Below are positions 7,831-18,141 of a stretch of 64,000 bases of DNA, piece by piece. Where the stretch lies: NCBI RefSeq assembly GCF_024614185.1, contig NZ_JAHTLF010000012.1, forward strand, positions 124,001 through 188,000, in the 5' to 3' direction. Below the pieces are notes generated by a model. The model made no database searches. It was not told where the DNA came from and saw only the letters and a list, made by a program, of their open reading frames with translations. Both the position numbers and the translations under genes were made by a program. This DNA is from Nocardioides carbamazepini. Lineage in GTDB: Bacteria > Actinomycetota > Actinomycetes > Propionibacteriales > Nocardioidaceae. How positions within the stretch are numbered: the stretch's first letter is position 1; every line of letters begins with the position of its first letter.

Positions 7831-7944
7831 CCGACCCGGCGCAGATTGAACACGCCTGACCCCCGACCCGGCGCAGATTGAACAGTTGGCACCTCAATCT
7901 GCGCCGGGTCGGCGTCGTCTGCAGTTCAACCTGAGCCGGGTGGG
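7831..7944. repeat. Second cluster of the 20-bp REP-like repeat
   Basis: CCGACCCGGCGCAGATTGAA occurs exactly at 7831-7850 and 7863-7882. An inverted copy lies at 7894-7912 and a diverged inverted copy (TTCAACCTGAGCCGGGTGGG) at 7925-7944. Copies two and three form a 19-bp inverted repeat able to make a long hairpin. The cluster fills most of the gap between the thiolase stop and the GNAT promoter, and the diverged copy ends 16 bases before the GNAT -10 box. It is the same element as at 1007-1151. Confidence 0.9.
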
Positions 7945-7973
7945 TGTCGGTGGCGGGCCGTACCTTGCGGTGC

Positions 7974-8543
7974 ATGAGCATCGAGGTGCGGCCCGCCACC
8001 GTTTTCGAGGACGTGAAGGCGCTGGTCGGGCCCAAGCGGGCGGACGCGAGCGTGTGCTGGTGCCTGAGCTATCGGATCCCGTCCACGGTCAACAACGCGA
8101 TGCGCGGCGAGGAGCGCGGTGCGTACGTCGCCCGGCTGCTCGAGGACGGGCCGCTCGGCGTGCTGGCCTACGACGGCGACGTACCGGTCGGCTGGGCGGC
8201 GGTCGCGCCCCGCTCGGCGACGACCTTCGCCCGCAACCGCAAGATCCCCCAGGTCGACGACCTGCCGGTGTGGTCGCTGTGGTGCATCCGGGTCCGGCCG
8301 GGGCACCGCGGCCAGGGCATCTCCCATGACCTCATCGCCGGTGCCGTCGAGTTCGCGCGCGGGCAGGGAGCACCCGCGGTCGAGGCGTACCCGCTCGACA
8401 ACGGTGCCGCGAAGGTCGACCAGACCATGGCCTACGCCGGCCTGCGGGCCAACTTCGAGGCGGCCGACTTCCGGTACGTCGCCGACACCACGTCCGTCCT
8501 GAACGGACACCCTCGGGTGCTGATGAGGATCGCCTTAGACTGA
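7974..8543 (+). CDS. GNAT-family N-acetyltransferase
   Basis: 189 residues. The acetyl-CoA-binding motif A is SLWCIRVRPGHRGQGISHDLIAGAVEFAR (about 95-124), with the R/QxxGxG/A-like RGQGIS loop; the C-terminal part (AVEAYPLDNG, then FRYVADTT) fits the fold. An N-terminal cysteine-tryptophan-cysteine pair in VCWCLSYR is characteristic of a GNAT subgroup annotated as generic acetyltransferases. The substrate cannot be told. ATG 7974 is chosen because TACCTT (7961-7966) stands seven bases upstream as a leaderless -10 and the domain begins at once. The next gene begins four bases after the stop. Confidence 0.85.
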   Translation: MSIEVRPATVFEDVKALVGPKRADASVCWCLSYRIPSTVNNAMRGEERGAYVARLLEDGPLGVLAYDGDVPVGWAAVAPRSATTFARNRKIPQVDDLPVWSLWCIRVRPGHRGQGISHDLIAGAVEFARGQGAPAVEAYPLDNGAAKVDQTMAYAGLRANFEAADFRYVADTTSVLNGHPRVLMRIALD

Positions 8544-8547
8544 CGCG

Positions 8548-9057
8548 GTGACTGACGAGAGCGCTGGGCCCGTGGCGACCGGCCACGAGCCGCGGTGGCT
8601 CGACCAGGACCAGCAAGGCGCCTGGCGCTCGTTCCTCCTCGGCACCACCCTGCTCCTGGACCGCCTCGACGAGGACCTGCGCCGCGAGCACGGACTCTCC
8701 GCCGTCGAGTACGAGATCCTGGTCCGGCTCTCCGAGGCCGAGGGGACCCTGCGGATGGCCCAGCTCGCCGCCGCGCTCGCCCACAGCCGTAGCCGCGTCA
8801 CGCACACCGTCAAGCGGATGGAGGCAGCGGGTCTCGTCGTCCGCGAGGATTCCCCCGAGGATGGTCGCGGCGTCGACTGCCGACTCACCGACGCCGGCCA
8901 GGACATGCTGCGCACAGCGGCTCCCGACCACGTCGAGACCGTGCGCCAGTCGCTCATCGACCTCGTCGACCCTGACGACCTGCTGGCGTTGGGCCGGGTG
9001 ATGAACGCGGTCTGCGACCAGCTGATCTGCGCGCACCCGGAGCGCGAGATCAGGTAG
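8548..9057 (+). CDS. MarR-family transcriptional regulator
   Basis: 169-residue winged-helix dimer. Dimerising N-terminal helices (WRSFLLGTTLLLDRLDEDLRREHGLS) precede the recognition region TLRMAQLAAALAHSRSRVTHTVKRMEAAGLVVREDSPEDGRGVDCRLT, the typical MarR helix-turn-helix and wing with the conserved D.R pair. It probably represses a nearby gene or itself in response to a small phenolic or lipid ligand. GTG start at 8548; TAGACT at 8536-8541, inside the end of the GNAT gene, is six bases upstream, so it may have its own leaderless transcript besides reading through from the GNAT gene. Confidence 0.9.
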   Translation: MTDESAGPVATGHEPRWLDQDQQGAWRSFLLGTTLLLDRLDEDLRREHGLSAVEYEILVRLSEAEGTLRMAQLAAALAHSRSRVTHTVKRMEAAGLVVREDSPEDGRGVDCRLTDAGQDMLRTAAPDHVETVRQSLIDLVDPDDLLALGRVMNAVCDQLICAHPEREIR

Positions 9058-9294
9058 CCGGGCTCTGCGGCGCGAGGCACGAGCGACGCGCTCGCGCCAT
9101 CAATACCGACCGTGTGGCCGCCAGGCGAACGGTGGGCCTACGAAGGCCAACCGCGCGCGCGGCAGCGTGGCGCCGCCAGGGGCGAGCCGCGCAGGCCGGA
9201 GGAACGTGAGACGCAGGGAGCGAGGAACGAGCGACCGGAGCGAGCGTGCCGCCGGCCGGAGCGGGAGCCCCGCCCGGCGGCGACACGCTCGCGC
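9058..9294. other. Gene-free 237-bp spacer with purine-rich CGAG/GAGCG repeats
   Basis: Between convergent marR (+) and ettA (-). It contains many short degenerate repeats around CGAGGCACGAGCGACG, CGAGGAACGAGCGACCGG and GGAGCGAGCG. No convincing reading frame, tRNA or strong hairpin was found. This may be a transcription-termination zone. Confidence 0.5.
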
Positions 9295-10977
<1,683 letters not shown>

Positions 10978-10986
10978 GCCCCCAGG

Positions 10987-11400
10987 CTACGCAGCGGCGG
11001 CCCCCCGGTCGTGGTCGGGGTCTCCCGCCGCAGCGGCGGAGGCGGCCTTGACGAAGGTCGCGACGCCGCGGGTGAGGTCGTGGCCGATGGTCAGGGCCTC
11101 GATCTCGAGGGCGACGACCTCCAGGCCGCTCTTGTTCACGTAGGTGCGGTGCTCGAGCCGGCCGTGCACGAGGACCGGGTCACCCTGGTGCAGGGACGGC
11201 CCGCCGTGGGTCGCGAGACGGCGCCACGCGCTGACGCCGTACCACTGCGGCTGGCCGTCGACCCAGGTGCCGGAGGCGCGGCTGAAGTGGCGTGGGGTGC
11301 AGCCCAGCCGGAAGTTGAGGACGGGCACCCCACCGACCTCCCTCAGCATCGGCGTGGTGCCGATCCAGCCCTGCACGGTGACCATCGTCTGGTGGGACAT
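10987..11400 (-). CDS. ssb: Single-stranded DNA-binding protein paralogue
   Basis: 137 residues; OB-fold SSB family. MVTVQGWIGTTPMLREVGGVPVLNFRLGCTPR (5-36) gives the first strands, WYGVSAWRRLA the core WxxVxxxxxxA motif and GDPVLVHGRLEHRTYVNKSGLEV the later strands. The usual long Gly-rich linker and acidic DDDIPF tip are missing; the tail is a short AAAAGDPDHDRGAAAA. This points to an auxiliary SSB rather than the replicative one normally encoded beside rpsF/rpsR. Start at ATG 11400, with GAGGAGAG as a strong ribosome site; a longer open frame upstream lacks family similarity. Nine bases before ettA on the same strand. Confidence 0.85.
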   Translation of the reverse strand: MSHQTMVTVQGWIGTTPMLREVGGVPVLNFRLGCTPRHFSRASGTWVDGQPQWYGVSAWRRLATHGGPSLHQGDPVLVHGRLEHRTYVNKSGLEVVALEIEALTIGHDLTRGVATFVKAASAAAAGDPDHDRGAAAA

Positions 11401-11590
11401 CTCGGTCTCTCCTCTCGTCGGTGCCGGCCGCGGGAGCGACCGGTCGCCGACGAGTCCACGCCACCGGGCCGACGGTGCGCCCCAGGGCATGGGCCACCTG
11501 TGGACGGAGCCGTGCACCGACGGGTCCTGTGGAGATCCGACGGCCTCCCCACAGAGCCCTGTGCCGCGCGGGACTGGACCTACGCGGACC
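11401..11590. other. Intergenic region upstream of the SSB paralogue
   Basis: This 190-bp gap precedes ssb and follows the GTPase operon end (both minus). It has three CTGTGGA/TCCACAG-like words (near 11497, 11527 and in the CCCCACAG at 11550), faintly DnaA-box-like, but none matches the actinobacterial TTGTCCACA well. Otherwise only the ssb ribosome site was found. Confidence 0.4.
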
Positions 11591-13186
11591 TCAGCCGCGC
11601 GCGGTCTCGATGCCGCGACGGAAGGCGGCGTACGACGCCAGCTCGGCCCCGATCGGCTGCACGACGTCGCTCTCGAGGACCTGGTGGACGACGCCGCGCA
11701 GGCGCTCGTCGGCCTGGTCGGCGCGCTGGCGGGCCAGACCCCGGACCAGCATCCCGCCGACCCCGGCGAGCAGCAGCCCGAGCACGAGCCCGCCGATGCC
11801 GAGCACCGCGGGGAGCCGGAGGCCGGCCACCTCGGACAGGTCCTTCGTGGTGCCCTGCACCGCAGCGACGCCCCACCAGACGAAGCCGCCGACGGCGGCG
11901 AGCAGGAGCAGCCAGTGGAGCAGCCGGACGAGACTCACCCAGGCGGGCAGACGGCCACCGAGGTCGACGCCGCGCAGGCCCTTCTCGAGCCGCTCGCCGG
12001 TCGCGGCCAGCCGCGCCGACGCGGCGTCACGGACCCGCGGCGCCCAGGCCGGGCCGATGCCGTCGGAGACCTCGTCGGCGAGCGCCCGGACCGTGGTGTC
12101 GACCGCGGCCCGGTCCAGCGGCGCGACCTCGGGGTCGGACCCCGTTGCGTCCTCGCCGCGCCGCAGCAGTGCGATGGGCGGCCACGAGACCGCGCTCCGG
12201 GCCCGCTCCCCCACGGTCCGCTCGATGCCCTCGACGACCGCGGAGATGCCGGCAGCGTCGGCGATGCGGTCCTCGACCTCCTCGACGCGATGTCCGGGCA
12301 GCTCGGGCGCGGCCGTCGTGCCGCCGGCCTGCTCGAGGCGGCCCGCGGCCGCGTCGATGTCGGCCTCAACCCGCAGGCTGGTGCTGCGCTTGTCGTTGAC
12401 CCGACGCAGGATCTCGGCGCGGAGCTCGGCCATGCCGATGCCCTCCTTCGCCGAGATCGGCAGCACCTGCACCTGGGGCAGCCCGTCCTCGGCGAGCAGC
12501 CGCTTGACGTCGTCGATCATCGCCTGGCGGCGCTCGGGGGGCACGGTGTCGATGTGGTTGAGCGCGACCAGCATGACGCCCTGGTGGGTACCCATCGGCT
12601 TGAAGTAGCGGTCGTGGACCGCCGCGTCGGCGTACTTCTGCGGGTCGAGGATCCACACCATCAGGTCGGCGACCGCGACGAGCCGGTCGACCTCCAGGTG
12701 ATGGGCGACCTCGGTGGAGTCGTGGTCCGGGAGGTCGAGGAGGACGACGCCGTCGAACTCCGACTCCGACCGGGTGTCGAGCATCGAGTCACGCATGGTC
12801 TGGTGCCGCGGCGGGATGCCGAGCCAGTCCAGCAGCTCCCCGGCGCCCTCGCTCCCCCACACCACGGCCGTGGCCCAGGAGGTCGTGGGGCGGCGGATGC
12901 CGACCGAGGACAGCTCGAGGCCGGTCAGGGCGTTGTAGGTCGACGACTTGCCCGAGCCGGTCGCGCCGGCGATGGCCACCACCGTGTGCCGGGCCGAGAG
13001 GCGCAGGCGCCCGGTGGACTTCTCCACGGCCGTGGCGACGTCGTCGAGCACCGCGTCCGCCACCCGACCGCGGGCGGCGTCGACCGCCGCGCCGAGGCCG
13101 GCGACCCGGGTGCCGATCGAGGTGCCACGGGTCGCGAGGTCCCCCGGGATCCTGTCGTCGAGCCCTTCAGCCAACGGTGCAGTCAC
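11591..13186 (-). CDS. Dynamin-like / YfjP-type GTPase with two C-terminal membrane segments
   Basis: 531 residues from GTG 13186, which overlaps the previous stop by four bases (GTGA). P-loop GATGSGKSS (74-82), switch II-like G3 DLPDHDS and G4 NHID give a complete GTPase. The C-terminal half is helical, with a pair of transmembrane segments (WLLLLAAVGGFVWWGVAAV and VLGIGGLVLGLLLAGVGGMLV) forming a membrane hairpin, followed by a helical tail. The layout is that of bacterial dynamin-like or YfjP-type membrane GTPases. It recalls the membrane-bound partner of the DynA/DynB pair of Streptomyces, which stabilises division septa; that correspondence is from memory and unproven. Third gene of the PrsW operon. 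Confidence 0.8.
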   Translation of the reverse strand: MTAPLAEGLDDRIPGDLATRGTSIGTRVAGLGAAVDAARGRVADAVLDDVATAVEKSTGRLRLSARHTVVAIAGATGSGKSSTYNALTGLELSSVGIRRPTTSWATAVVWGSEGAGELLDWLGIPPRHQTMRDSMLDTRSESEFDGVVLLDLPDHDSTEVAHHLEVDRLVAVADLMVWILDPQKYADAAVHDRYFKPMGTHQGVMLVALNHIDTVPPERRQAMIDDVKRLLAEDGLPQVQVLPISAKEGIGMAELRAEILRRVNDKRSTSLRVEADIDAAAGRLEQAGGTTAAPELPGHRVEEVEDRIADAAGISAVVEGIERTVGERARSAVSWPPIALLRRGEDATGSDPEVAPLDRAAVDTTVRALADEVSDGIGPAWAPRVRDAASARLAATGERLEKGLRGVDLGGRLPAWVSLVRLLHWLLLLAAVGGFVWWGVAAVQGTTKDLSEVAGLRLPAVLGIGGLVLGLLLAGVGGMLVRGLARQRADQADERLRGVVHQVLESDVVQPIGAELASYAAFRRGIETARG

Positions 13187-14922
13187 AGGTGTCCACCCGT
13201 CCCCTTCTTCGCCGCGGCGAACCGCAGGTCGTCCACTCGTCGGGCTGCCTGGCGCAGCTGGTCCGGAGCATCCGGCTTGAGCTCCCACTGAGCGGCCGGC
13301 GCGAGGTACCGGGCGCGCTCGGCGGCCATCAGGGTGGTGAGCCGACGCGTCAGCGTGCCGCGGGCCTGGTCGACCACGCGGGCGGCGCCGGCGGCGCCGA
13401 GGGTGCTCTCCAACAGGGTCCGGCCCAGCCGCACCGACTCGGCCGCGGCACCCTGTGGTTCCGGGCCGGCCAGCGCCACGACGCCCAGCGTGACGGCGAG
13501 TCCGCGCGCCCCGAGCGCGAGGAAGCGGGCACTGTGGCGCGCGTCGCCGGCCTCGTGCTTGACGAACTCCTGGAGCTCCTCGTGCCAGCTCCGGATCTCC
13601 TGCTCCGCGTGCGAGCGCAGACCACGCCCGGCCCGGGTGAGGTCGTCGGTCGTCGACCTGAGCAGCGCCTCGCCGTACGACCGCTCCCGCCAGGCGGCGG
13701 CCGCCGTCGCGGCCGCCCGCTCCGCATGGTCGGCGACCAGTGCCTCGATGCCCATCTCGATCGCCACGCCGACCCGCTCGGCCTGCTGCGGCTTGCCCTT
13801 GATCGCGTTGACCAGTCGCTCGCGCACGAAGCCCACCTTGGCCTCGAGGGTGCGGGTCAGCTCACCGCTGCCGACGAACTCCTGCCAGCGCGCCAGCAGG
13901 TCACCGCGCAGGAGCGTGCCGTCACCGCCGGCGGCGAGCAGCGCGGTCTGCGCGTCGTCGTACACCTGGTCGGCGACCGTCAGCAGCTCGCCGACCGCCT
14001 CGACCTGCTGGGCGACGGCATCGGCGATGGGGAACGCCTTGCGGGTCACCGTGCGCACCGCGCCGGCGACGGTCTGGTTGACGACCTCGCGCTTGGCGGC
14101 CACGTCGGCCGCGAGCGCCTCGAGCCAGCCCTTGATCTCGGTGCCGTACGACGCCGGCAGCAGTCCCTCGTCGCTGACCGTGCCCTGTGGGACGGCGAAC
14201 AGCGGGCTGTCCTTGAGCCCGCGGGCCGCCATCATCCGGGCGAGGTGGACCGAGACGGTCGCGACGTCCTCCTCCGGCGTCCGGCTCAGGACGAGGGCGA
14301 CGGCGGTGTTGCGGTCGACGGCGTTCTTGAGGTGCTCCCACGGGACCTGGTCGGAGTAGCGCGCCGCGGAGGTCACGAACAGCCACAGGTCGGCGGCAGC
14401 GAGGAGCTGGGCGGCGAGCTCGCGGTTGCGCTCGTCGACCGAGTCGACGTCGGGGGCGTCGAGGACCGCCAGCCCGCGCGGCACCGCGGTGCTGGGGACG
14501 AGCTGGATCGCGAACTGGTCGTTGGTGGCCTGCTGGACGCGCGCGAGCTCGGGCAGCAGCCGGTCGGCACCGAACCAGCGGCCGTCCTCGGGGTGGTGGA
14601 CCAGGACGGGCGAGCGGGTCGTGGGACGCAGCAGGCCCGGGACGGTGACCCGGCTGCCGACCAGTGTGTTGACGAGGGTGGACTTGCCGGCTCCCGTCGA
14701 GCCACCGACCACCACCAGCAGCGGGGCGTCGAGCTCGGTGAGCCGCGGGATGATGTAGTCCTCGAGCTGCTCGATGATGTGCTCGCGCCCCACCCGCAGC
14801 GCGCCCACGCCCGGGAGGTCGAGCGGGAGCGGCGCGTTGAGCAGGGATCCGTGCAGACGGACCACCTCGGTGAGCATCCTGCTCCCGAGGAAGCTGTCGC
14901 TGAGATCGGCGCCGAGGGTCAT
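13183..14922 (-). CDS. Dynamin-family GTPase, soluble partner
   Basis: 579 residues from ATG 14922, overlapping the prsW stop by four bases (ATGA). P-loop GGSTGAGKS (73-81), a threonine-rich switch I (LLRPTTRSPVLVHH) and G3 DAPDVDS are clear. A canonical NKxD G4 motif is missing: the expected site reads LSRTPEED. Long helical segments fill residues 290-560 (SYGEALLRSTTDDLTRAGRGL and further), without transmembrane segments, as expected of a dynamin stalk that binds membranes peripherally. It is sandwiched between PrsW and a membrane-anchored GTPase, all translationally coupled, so the two GTPases probably act as a heteromeric pair on one membrane site. Confidence 0.8.
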   Translation of the reverse strand: MTLGADLSDSFLGSRMLTEVVRLHGSLLNAPLPLDLPGVGALRVGREHIIEQLEDYIIPRLTELDAPLLVVVGGSTGAGKSTLVNTLVGSRVTVPGLLRPTTRSPVLVHHPEDGRWFGADRLLPELARVQQATNDQFAIQLVPSTAVPRGLAVLDAPDVDSVDERNRELAAQLLAAADLWLFVTSAARYSDQVPWEHLKNAVDRNTAVALVLSRTPEEDVATVSVHLARMMAARGLKDSPLFAVPQGTVSDEGLLPASYGTEIKGWLEALAADVAAKREVVNQTVAGAVRTVTRKAFPIADAVAQQVEAVGELLTVADQVYDDAQTALLAAGGDGTLLRGDLLARWQEFVGSGELTRTLEAKVGFVRERLVNAIKGKPQQAERVGVAIEMGIEALVADHAERAAATAAAAWRERSYGEALLRSTTDDLTRAGRGLRSHAEQEIRSWHEELQEFVKHEAGDARHSARFLALGARGLAVTLGVVALAGPEPQGAAAESVRLGRTLLESTLGAAGAARVVDQARGTLTRRLTTLMAAERARYLAPAAQWELKPDAPDQLRQAARRVDDLRFAAAKKGTGGHL

Positions 14923-16040
14923 CGCTGGGGTACCACCTGTCCGGGAAATGCGATCCGCGGCCGGGCCGCCTGGATCCGACCGAGGAAGTCCTGACCGCGC
15001 GTCTGCCAGTCGGCAGGGGCGGTGCCTCGCAGCAGCCGGTGGTGCAGATAGCCGAGCTCGATGGCGGCCTGCTGATAGTCGCGCATCGCGCGCTCCGCCT
15101 CCGGCCCGCCCTGCAGGCGGGCGTGGCGACGGGCGTCGCGACGGGCGCGCAGGTCCACGACCCACCCGATGTCGGTGGCCGGCAGGAGGCCGCGCCGCGC
15201 GGCGTCGGTGAGCGCCATCCGCAGCACGTGGGCCTCGGTCTCCCGGGCCCACCACGCCAGCGCGATCATGCCGATGAACGCCGGCGCCATGATCACGACG
15301 TACACGATGGCGAAGCTGCCGAACCCGAACACGGTCGAGCCGTTCCAGACGGCGTGGGCGAGCACCGCGAGGAGGTAGCCGCCGAGCGGGGCCAGCCACC
15401 GCACCGTCCTGCTCCTAGAGCTGACGGCGATGCCGATGCCGATGCCGAGGAACGCGGTGAACAGCGGGTGCGCGAAGGGGCTGAAGATGCAGCGGATCAC
15501 GAAGGTCCCGGTCACGGCCTCGATGCCGCCGGGGCCCAGGCCGTCGGTGCCGTTCCAGGCGGCGGCGAGGTAGAGGATGTTCTCGGTGAAGGCGAAGCCG
15601 ACACCGACCATGCCGGCGTACACGATGCCGTCGAGGATCCCGTCCACCTCCGCGCGCCGCCACCACAGCAGCAGCACCAGGAACAGGCCCTTGCTGGCCT
15701 CCTCGATCACCGGCGCCGCGACAGCCAGGGAGAAGTCGTCGGTGAAGCCGACGAGCAGGCCGCCGAGCCCCTGGACGACGATCGCGGCCATGGTCGCGAC
15801 GAAGGCGCCCCACGCGAGGCCGGCGACGAGCAGCGCGCGCGGCTCGGGCTCGTAGCGGTCCAGCCAGAGGTACGCCGCCAGCACCGGTCCGACCGGCAGC
15901 GCGGCGAGGGCCGTCGCCAGCAACGTGATGGTCGGGGCGCCCGACAGGGCGAGGATCAGTAGGGTGAGCAGCGCGCCGAGCGCCACCGCCACGGTCACGA
16001 GGACCGTGAAGGCAACACTGTTGCGGCGGGCTGCAGGCAT
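14919..16040 (-). CDS. prsW: PrsW-family intramembrane metalloprotease
   Basis: 373 residues with about eight membrane segments. The family motifs appear in order: PVIEEASKG (EExxK, Glu113/Glu114), GFAFTENILY, a histidine in FSPFAHPLFTA and LAHAVWNGS. PrsW proteases use these residues to cut membrane substrates; Bacillus PrsW cuts an anti-sigma factor. Here the C-terminus carries an extra 100-residue cytosolic domain (LRARRDARRHARLQGGPEAERAMRDYQQAA) that could contact a partner. First gene of a three-gene operon with two dynamin-like GTPases, joined by ATGA and GTGA overlaps. No strong ribosome site stands before ATG 16040. The substrate is unknown. Confidence 0.9.
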   Translation of the reverse strand: MPAARRNSVAFTVLVTVAVALGALLTLLILALSGAPTITLLATALAALPVGPVLAAYLWLDRYEPEPRALLVAGLAWGAFVATMAAIVVQGLGGLLVGFTDDFSLAVAAPVIEEASKGLFLVLLLWWRRAEVDGILDGIVYAGMVGVGFAFTENILYLAAAWNGTDGLGPGGIEAVTGTFVIRCIFSPFAHPLFTAFLGIGIGIAVSSRSRTVRWLAPLGGYLLAVLAHAVWNGSTVFGFGSFAIVYVVIMAPAFIGMIALAWWARETEAHVLRMALTDAARRGLLPATDIGWVVDLRARRDARRHARLQGGPEAERAMRDYQQAAIELGYLHHRLLRGTAPADWQTRGQDFLGRIQAARPRIAFPGQVVPQR

Positions 16041-16111
16041 GGGGGAACCCTATCGGGAGCGGCTGCCGCGCCCCCGATCGCCGTGTGTGCGGGCGAGCGT
16101 ACAGTGACGAT

Positions 16112-17542
16112 GTGAGTGCGGACATCACCAGCGACAGCCCCCAGAACGCCCCCAAGACGGAGCAGCACGACCCGGCCGTCCCCGAGGCCTACGCCGCCTT
16201 CATGCGGACTGGTTGGGACGAGCGCGAGGACGATGTCGCGCGCCATCCGGTCGCCGACCTCGCCGCCGCCCGCCGTACCCGCCTGGCCGAGGCCTTCCCC
16301 GGCGAGCGCCTGGTCCTGCCCGGCGGCGGCTACCAGGTGCGCGCCTACGACACGGACTACCGCTTCCGCGCCGACACCGCGCACGCCTACTACTCCGGCA
16401 ACCACACGTCCGACGCCGTCCTGGTCGTCGAGCCCGACGGCTCCTCGGTGCTCTACGCGCGCCCGCGCTCGGGTCGTGACACGGACGAGTTCTTCCGCGA
16501 CCGGCAGTACGGCGCCCTGTGGGCCGGCAAGCGCCCGTCCGCCGGCGAGCTGGAGGCGGCCCTCGGCCTGCCGGTCAAGCACGTCGACGAGCTCGAGGCG
16601 GATCTGGCGAAGGGCGCGAAGACCCGCGTGCATCGCGGCGTCTCCGCCGTCGTGGACGGCCTGGTGGCCGGAGACGTGGGCCGCGACGGCGAGCTGGCCC
16701 GGGTCGCCTCGGAGATGCGCCTGGTCAAGGACGCCTGGGAGGTCGCGGAGCTGCAGGCCGCGGTCGACGCGACCACGCTGGGCTTCGAGGACTGCGTGCG
16801 CGAGTGGGACCGGGTGATCGAGCACGGCGAGCGCTGGCTCGAGGGCACCTTCTTCCGCCGCGCCCGCACGATGGGCAACGACCTCGGCTACGAGTCGATC
16901 GTGGCCGGCGGCCCCCACGCGACCACCCTGCACTGGATCGAGAACTCCGGCCCGATCGTCCCCGGCCAGCTGGTCCTGTGCGATATGGGCGTCGAGGGCG
17001 CGAACCTCTACACCGCCGACGTCACCCGCACGCTGCCGGTCAGCGGCACCTTCTCGCCGCTCCAGCGCGACCTCTACACGCTGGTGCTGCGGGCGCAGGA
17101 CGCCGCGTTGGCGGCTCTGCGCCCCGGCGAGCGCTTCCTCGCCGGGCACGACGCCGCGATGCAGGTCCTGGCCCACGGGCTCGGTGACCTCGGCCTGCTG
17201 CCGGTCAGCGTCGACGAGGCGCTCTCCCCCGACTCGCGCGTCTACGCCCGCTGGACGCTGCACGGCGTGAGCCACATGCTCGGCATGGACGTCCACGACT
17301 GCGGCCAGGCCGCCCCGGAGGCCTACCGCGAGGCCGAGCTGGTCGAGGGCATGGTGCTGACCGTCGAGCCCGGCCTCTACTTCCAGGCCGACGACCTGCT
17401 CGTCCCCGAGGAGCTGCGCGGCATCGGCATCCGGATCGAGGACGACGTCGTCGTCACCGCCGACGGCGTCGACAACCTCTCGGCCGCGCTCCCGCGCAGC
17501 CCCGAGGCCGTCGAGGAGTGGATGGCCGCCCTCCGCGGGTGA
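16112..17542 (+). CDS. pepP: Xaa-Pro aminopeptidase (AMPP, M24 family)
   Basis: 476 residues from GTG 16112. TACAGT at 16100-16105 leaves six bases to the start, so the message is probably leaderless, which rules out the longer in-frame start. N-terminal aminopeptidase-P domain to about residue 170, then the pita-bread catalytic domain with metal ligands Asp (CDMGVEGANLYTADVTRT: two Asp), His (LHGVSHMLGMDVHDCG), Glu (VEPGLYF) and Glu (GIRIEDDVVVT), binding two Mn2+. It removes the N-terminal residue before proline. Cytosolic. Divergent from prsW. Confidence 0.93.
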   Translation: MSADITSDSPQNAPKTEQHDPAVPEAYAAFMRTGWDEREDDVARHPVADLAAARRTRLAEAFPGERLVLPGGGYQVRAYDTDYRFRADTAHAYYSGNHTSDAVLVVEPDGSSVLYARPRSGRDTDEFFRDRQYGALWAGKRPSAGELEAALGLPVKHVDELEADLAKGAKTRVHRGVSAVVDGLVAGDVGRDGELARVASEMRLVKDAWEVAELQAAVDATTLGFEDCVREWDRVIEHGERWLEGTFFRRARTMGNDLGYESIVAGGPHATTLHWIENSGPIVPGQLVLCDMGVEGANLYTADVTRTLPVSGTFSPLQRDLYTLVLRAQDAALAALRPGERFLAGHDAAMQVLAHGLGDLGLLPVSVDEALSPDSRVYARWTLHGVSHMLGMDVHDCGQAAPEAYREAELVEGMVLTVEPGLYFQADDLLVPEELRGIGIRIEDDVVVTADGVDNLSAALPRSPEAVEEWMAALRG

Positions 17543-17620
17543 TGTGACCCCGCGTGGTGCCGTGCCGCTGCGCTACGTTGCTGCCCTGACAACTCGGTCG
17601 GGCTCGGACAGGAGTGAGCG

Positions 17621-18064
17621 ATGGCGGACAAGACGATCGTGACCGGCGTGGACGGCAGCGACACCGCGCTGGCAGCGGCCGAGAAGGCCGCCACCCTGGC
17701 CCAGGCCCTGGGAGCGCGGCTGCACATCGTCTCCGCCTTCGGCCGGTACGAGTCCGAGACCGTGCAGATCGGGAGCGACACCCTGATCCTCAGCTCCGAG
17801 CGGGACGCCGAGGAGGTCGCCGCCAAGGTCGCGAACGCGCTGCGCGGCACCCACCCCGGGGTCGAGGTCACCACCGCCGCCTCCGACGGCAAGCCCGGCG
17901 AGGCGCTGGTGGCCGCGGCCGAGCAGCTCGGCGCCGAGCTGATCGTCGTCGGCAACAAGCGGGTCCAGGGCATCGCCGGCCGGGTCCTCGGCAGCATCGC
18001 CCGCGACGTGGCCGCGCACGCCTCCTGCGACGTGTACGTCGCGCACACGCACGAGCGCAAGTAG
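17621..18064 (+). CDS. Universal stress protein (UspA family)
   Basis: 147 residues, single UspA domain. N-terminal strand TIVTGVDGSDTALAAAEKA holds the conserved Asp of the nucleotide pocket. The ATP-binding signature appears as VVGNKRVQGIAGRVLGSIARDVAAHASCDVYV, close to the G-2x-G-9x-G-S/T motif, so it probably binds ATP. ACAGGAG at 17606-17612 gives a good ribosome site, and TACGTT near 17574 a plausible -10. It is likely made in stress or hypoxia, as for related actinobacterial proteins, but no DosR-type box was recognised. Confidence 0.9.
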   Translation: MADKTIVTGVDGSDTALAAAEKAATLAQALGARLHIVSAFGRYESETVQIGSDTLILSSERDAEEVAAKVANALRGTHPGVEVTTAASDGKPGEALVAAAEQLGAELIVVGNKRVQGIAGRVLGSIARDVAAHASCDVYVAHTHERK

Positions 18065-18141
18065 CCGGTGGCCGGCCCGCGCGATCGCCCGAGGACGCCC
18101 GCGACTTCCGAGTAACCCCCGGACGGGTCGAGACTGGGTCC

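Noticed and set aside
11490..11560. DnaA boxes or an origin near the ssb-like gene
   Set aside because: Three TCCACAG/CTGTGGA words occur but none fits TTGTCCACA, and no dnaA, dnaN or gyrB gene is nearby.
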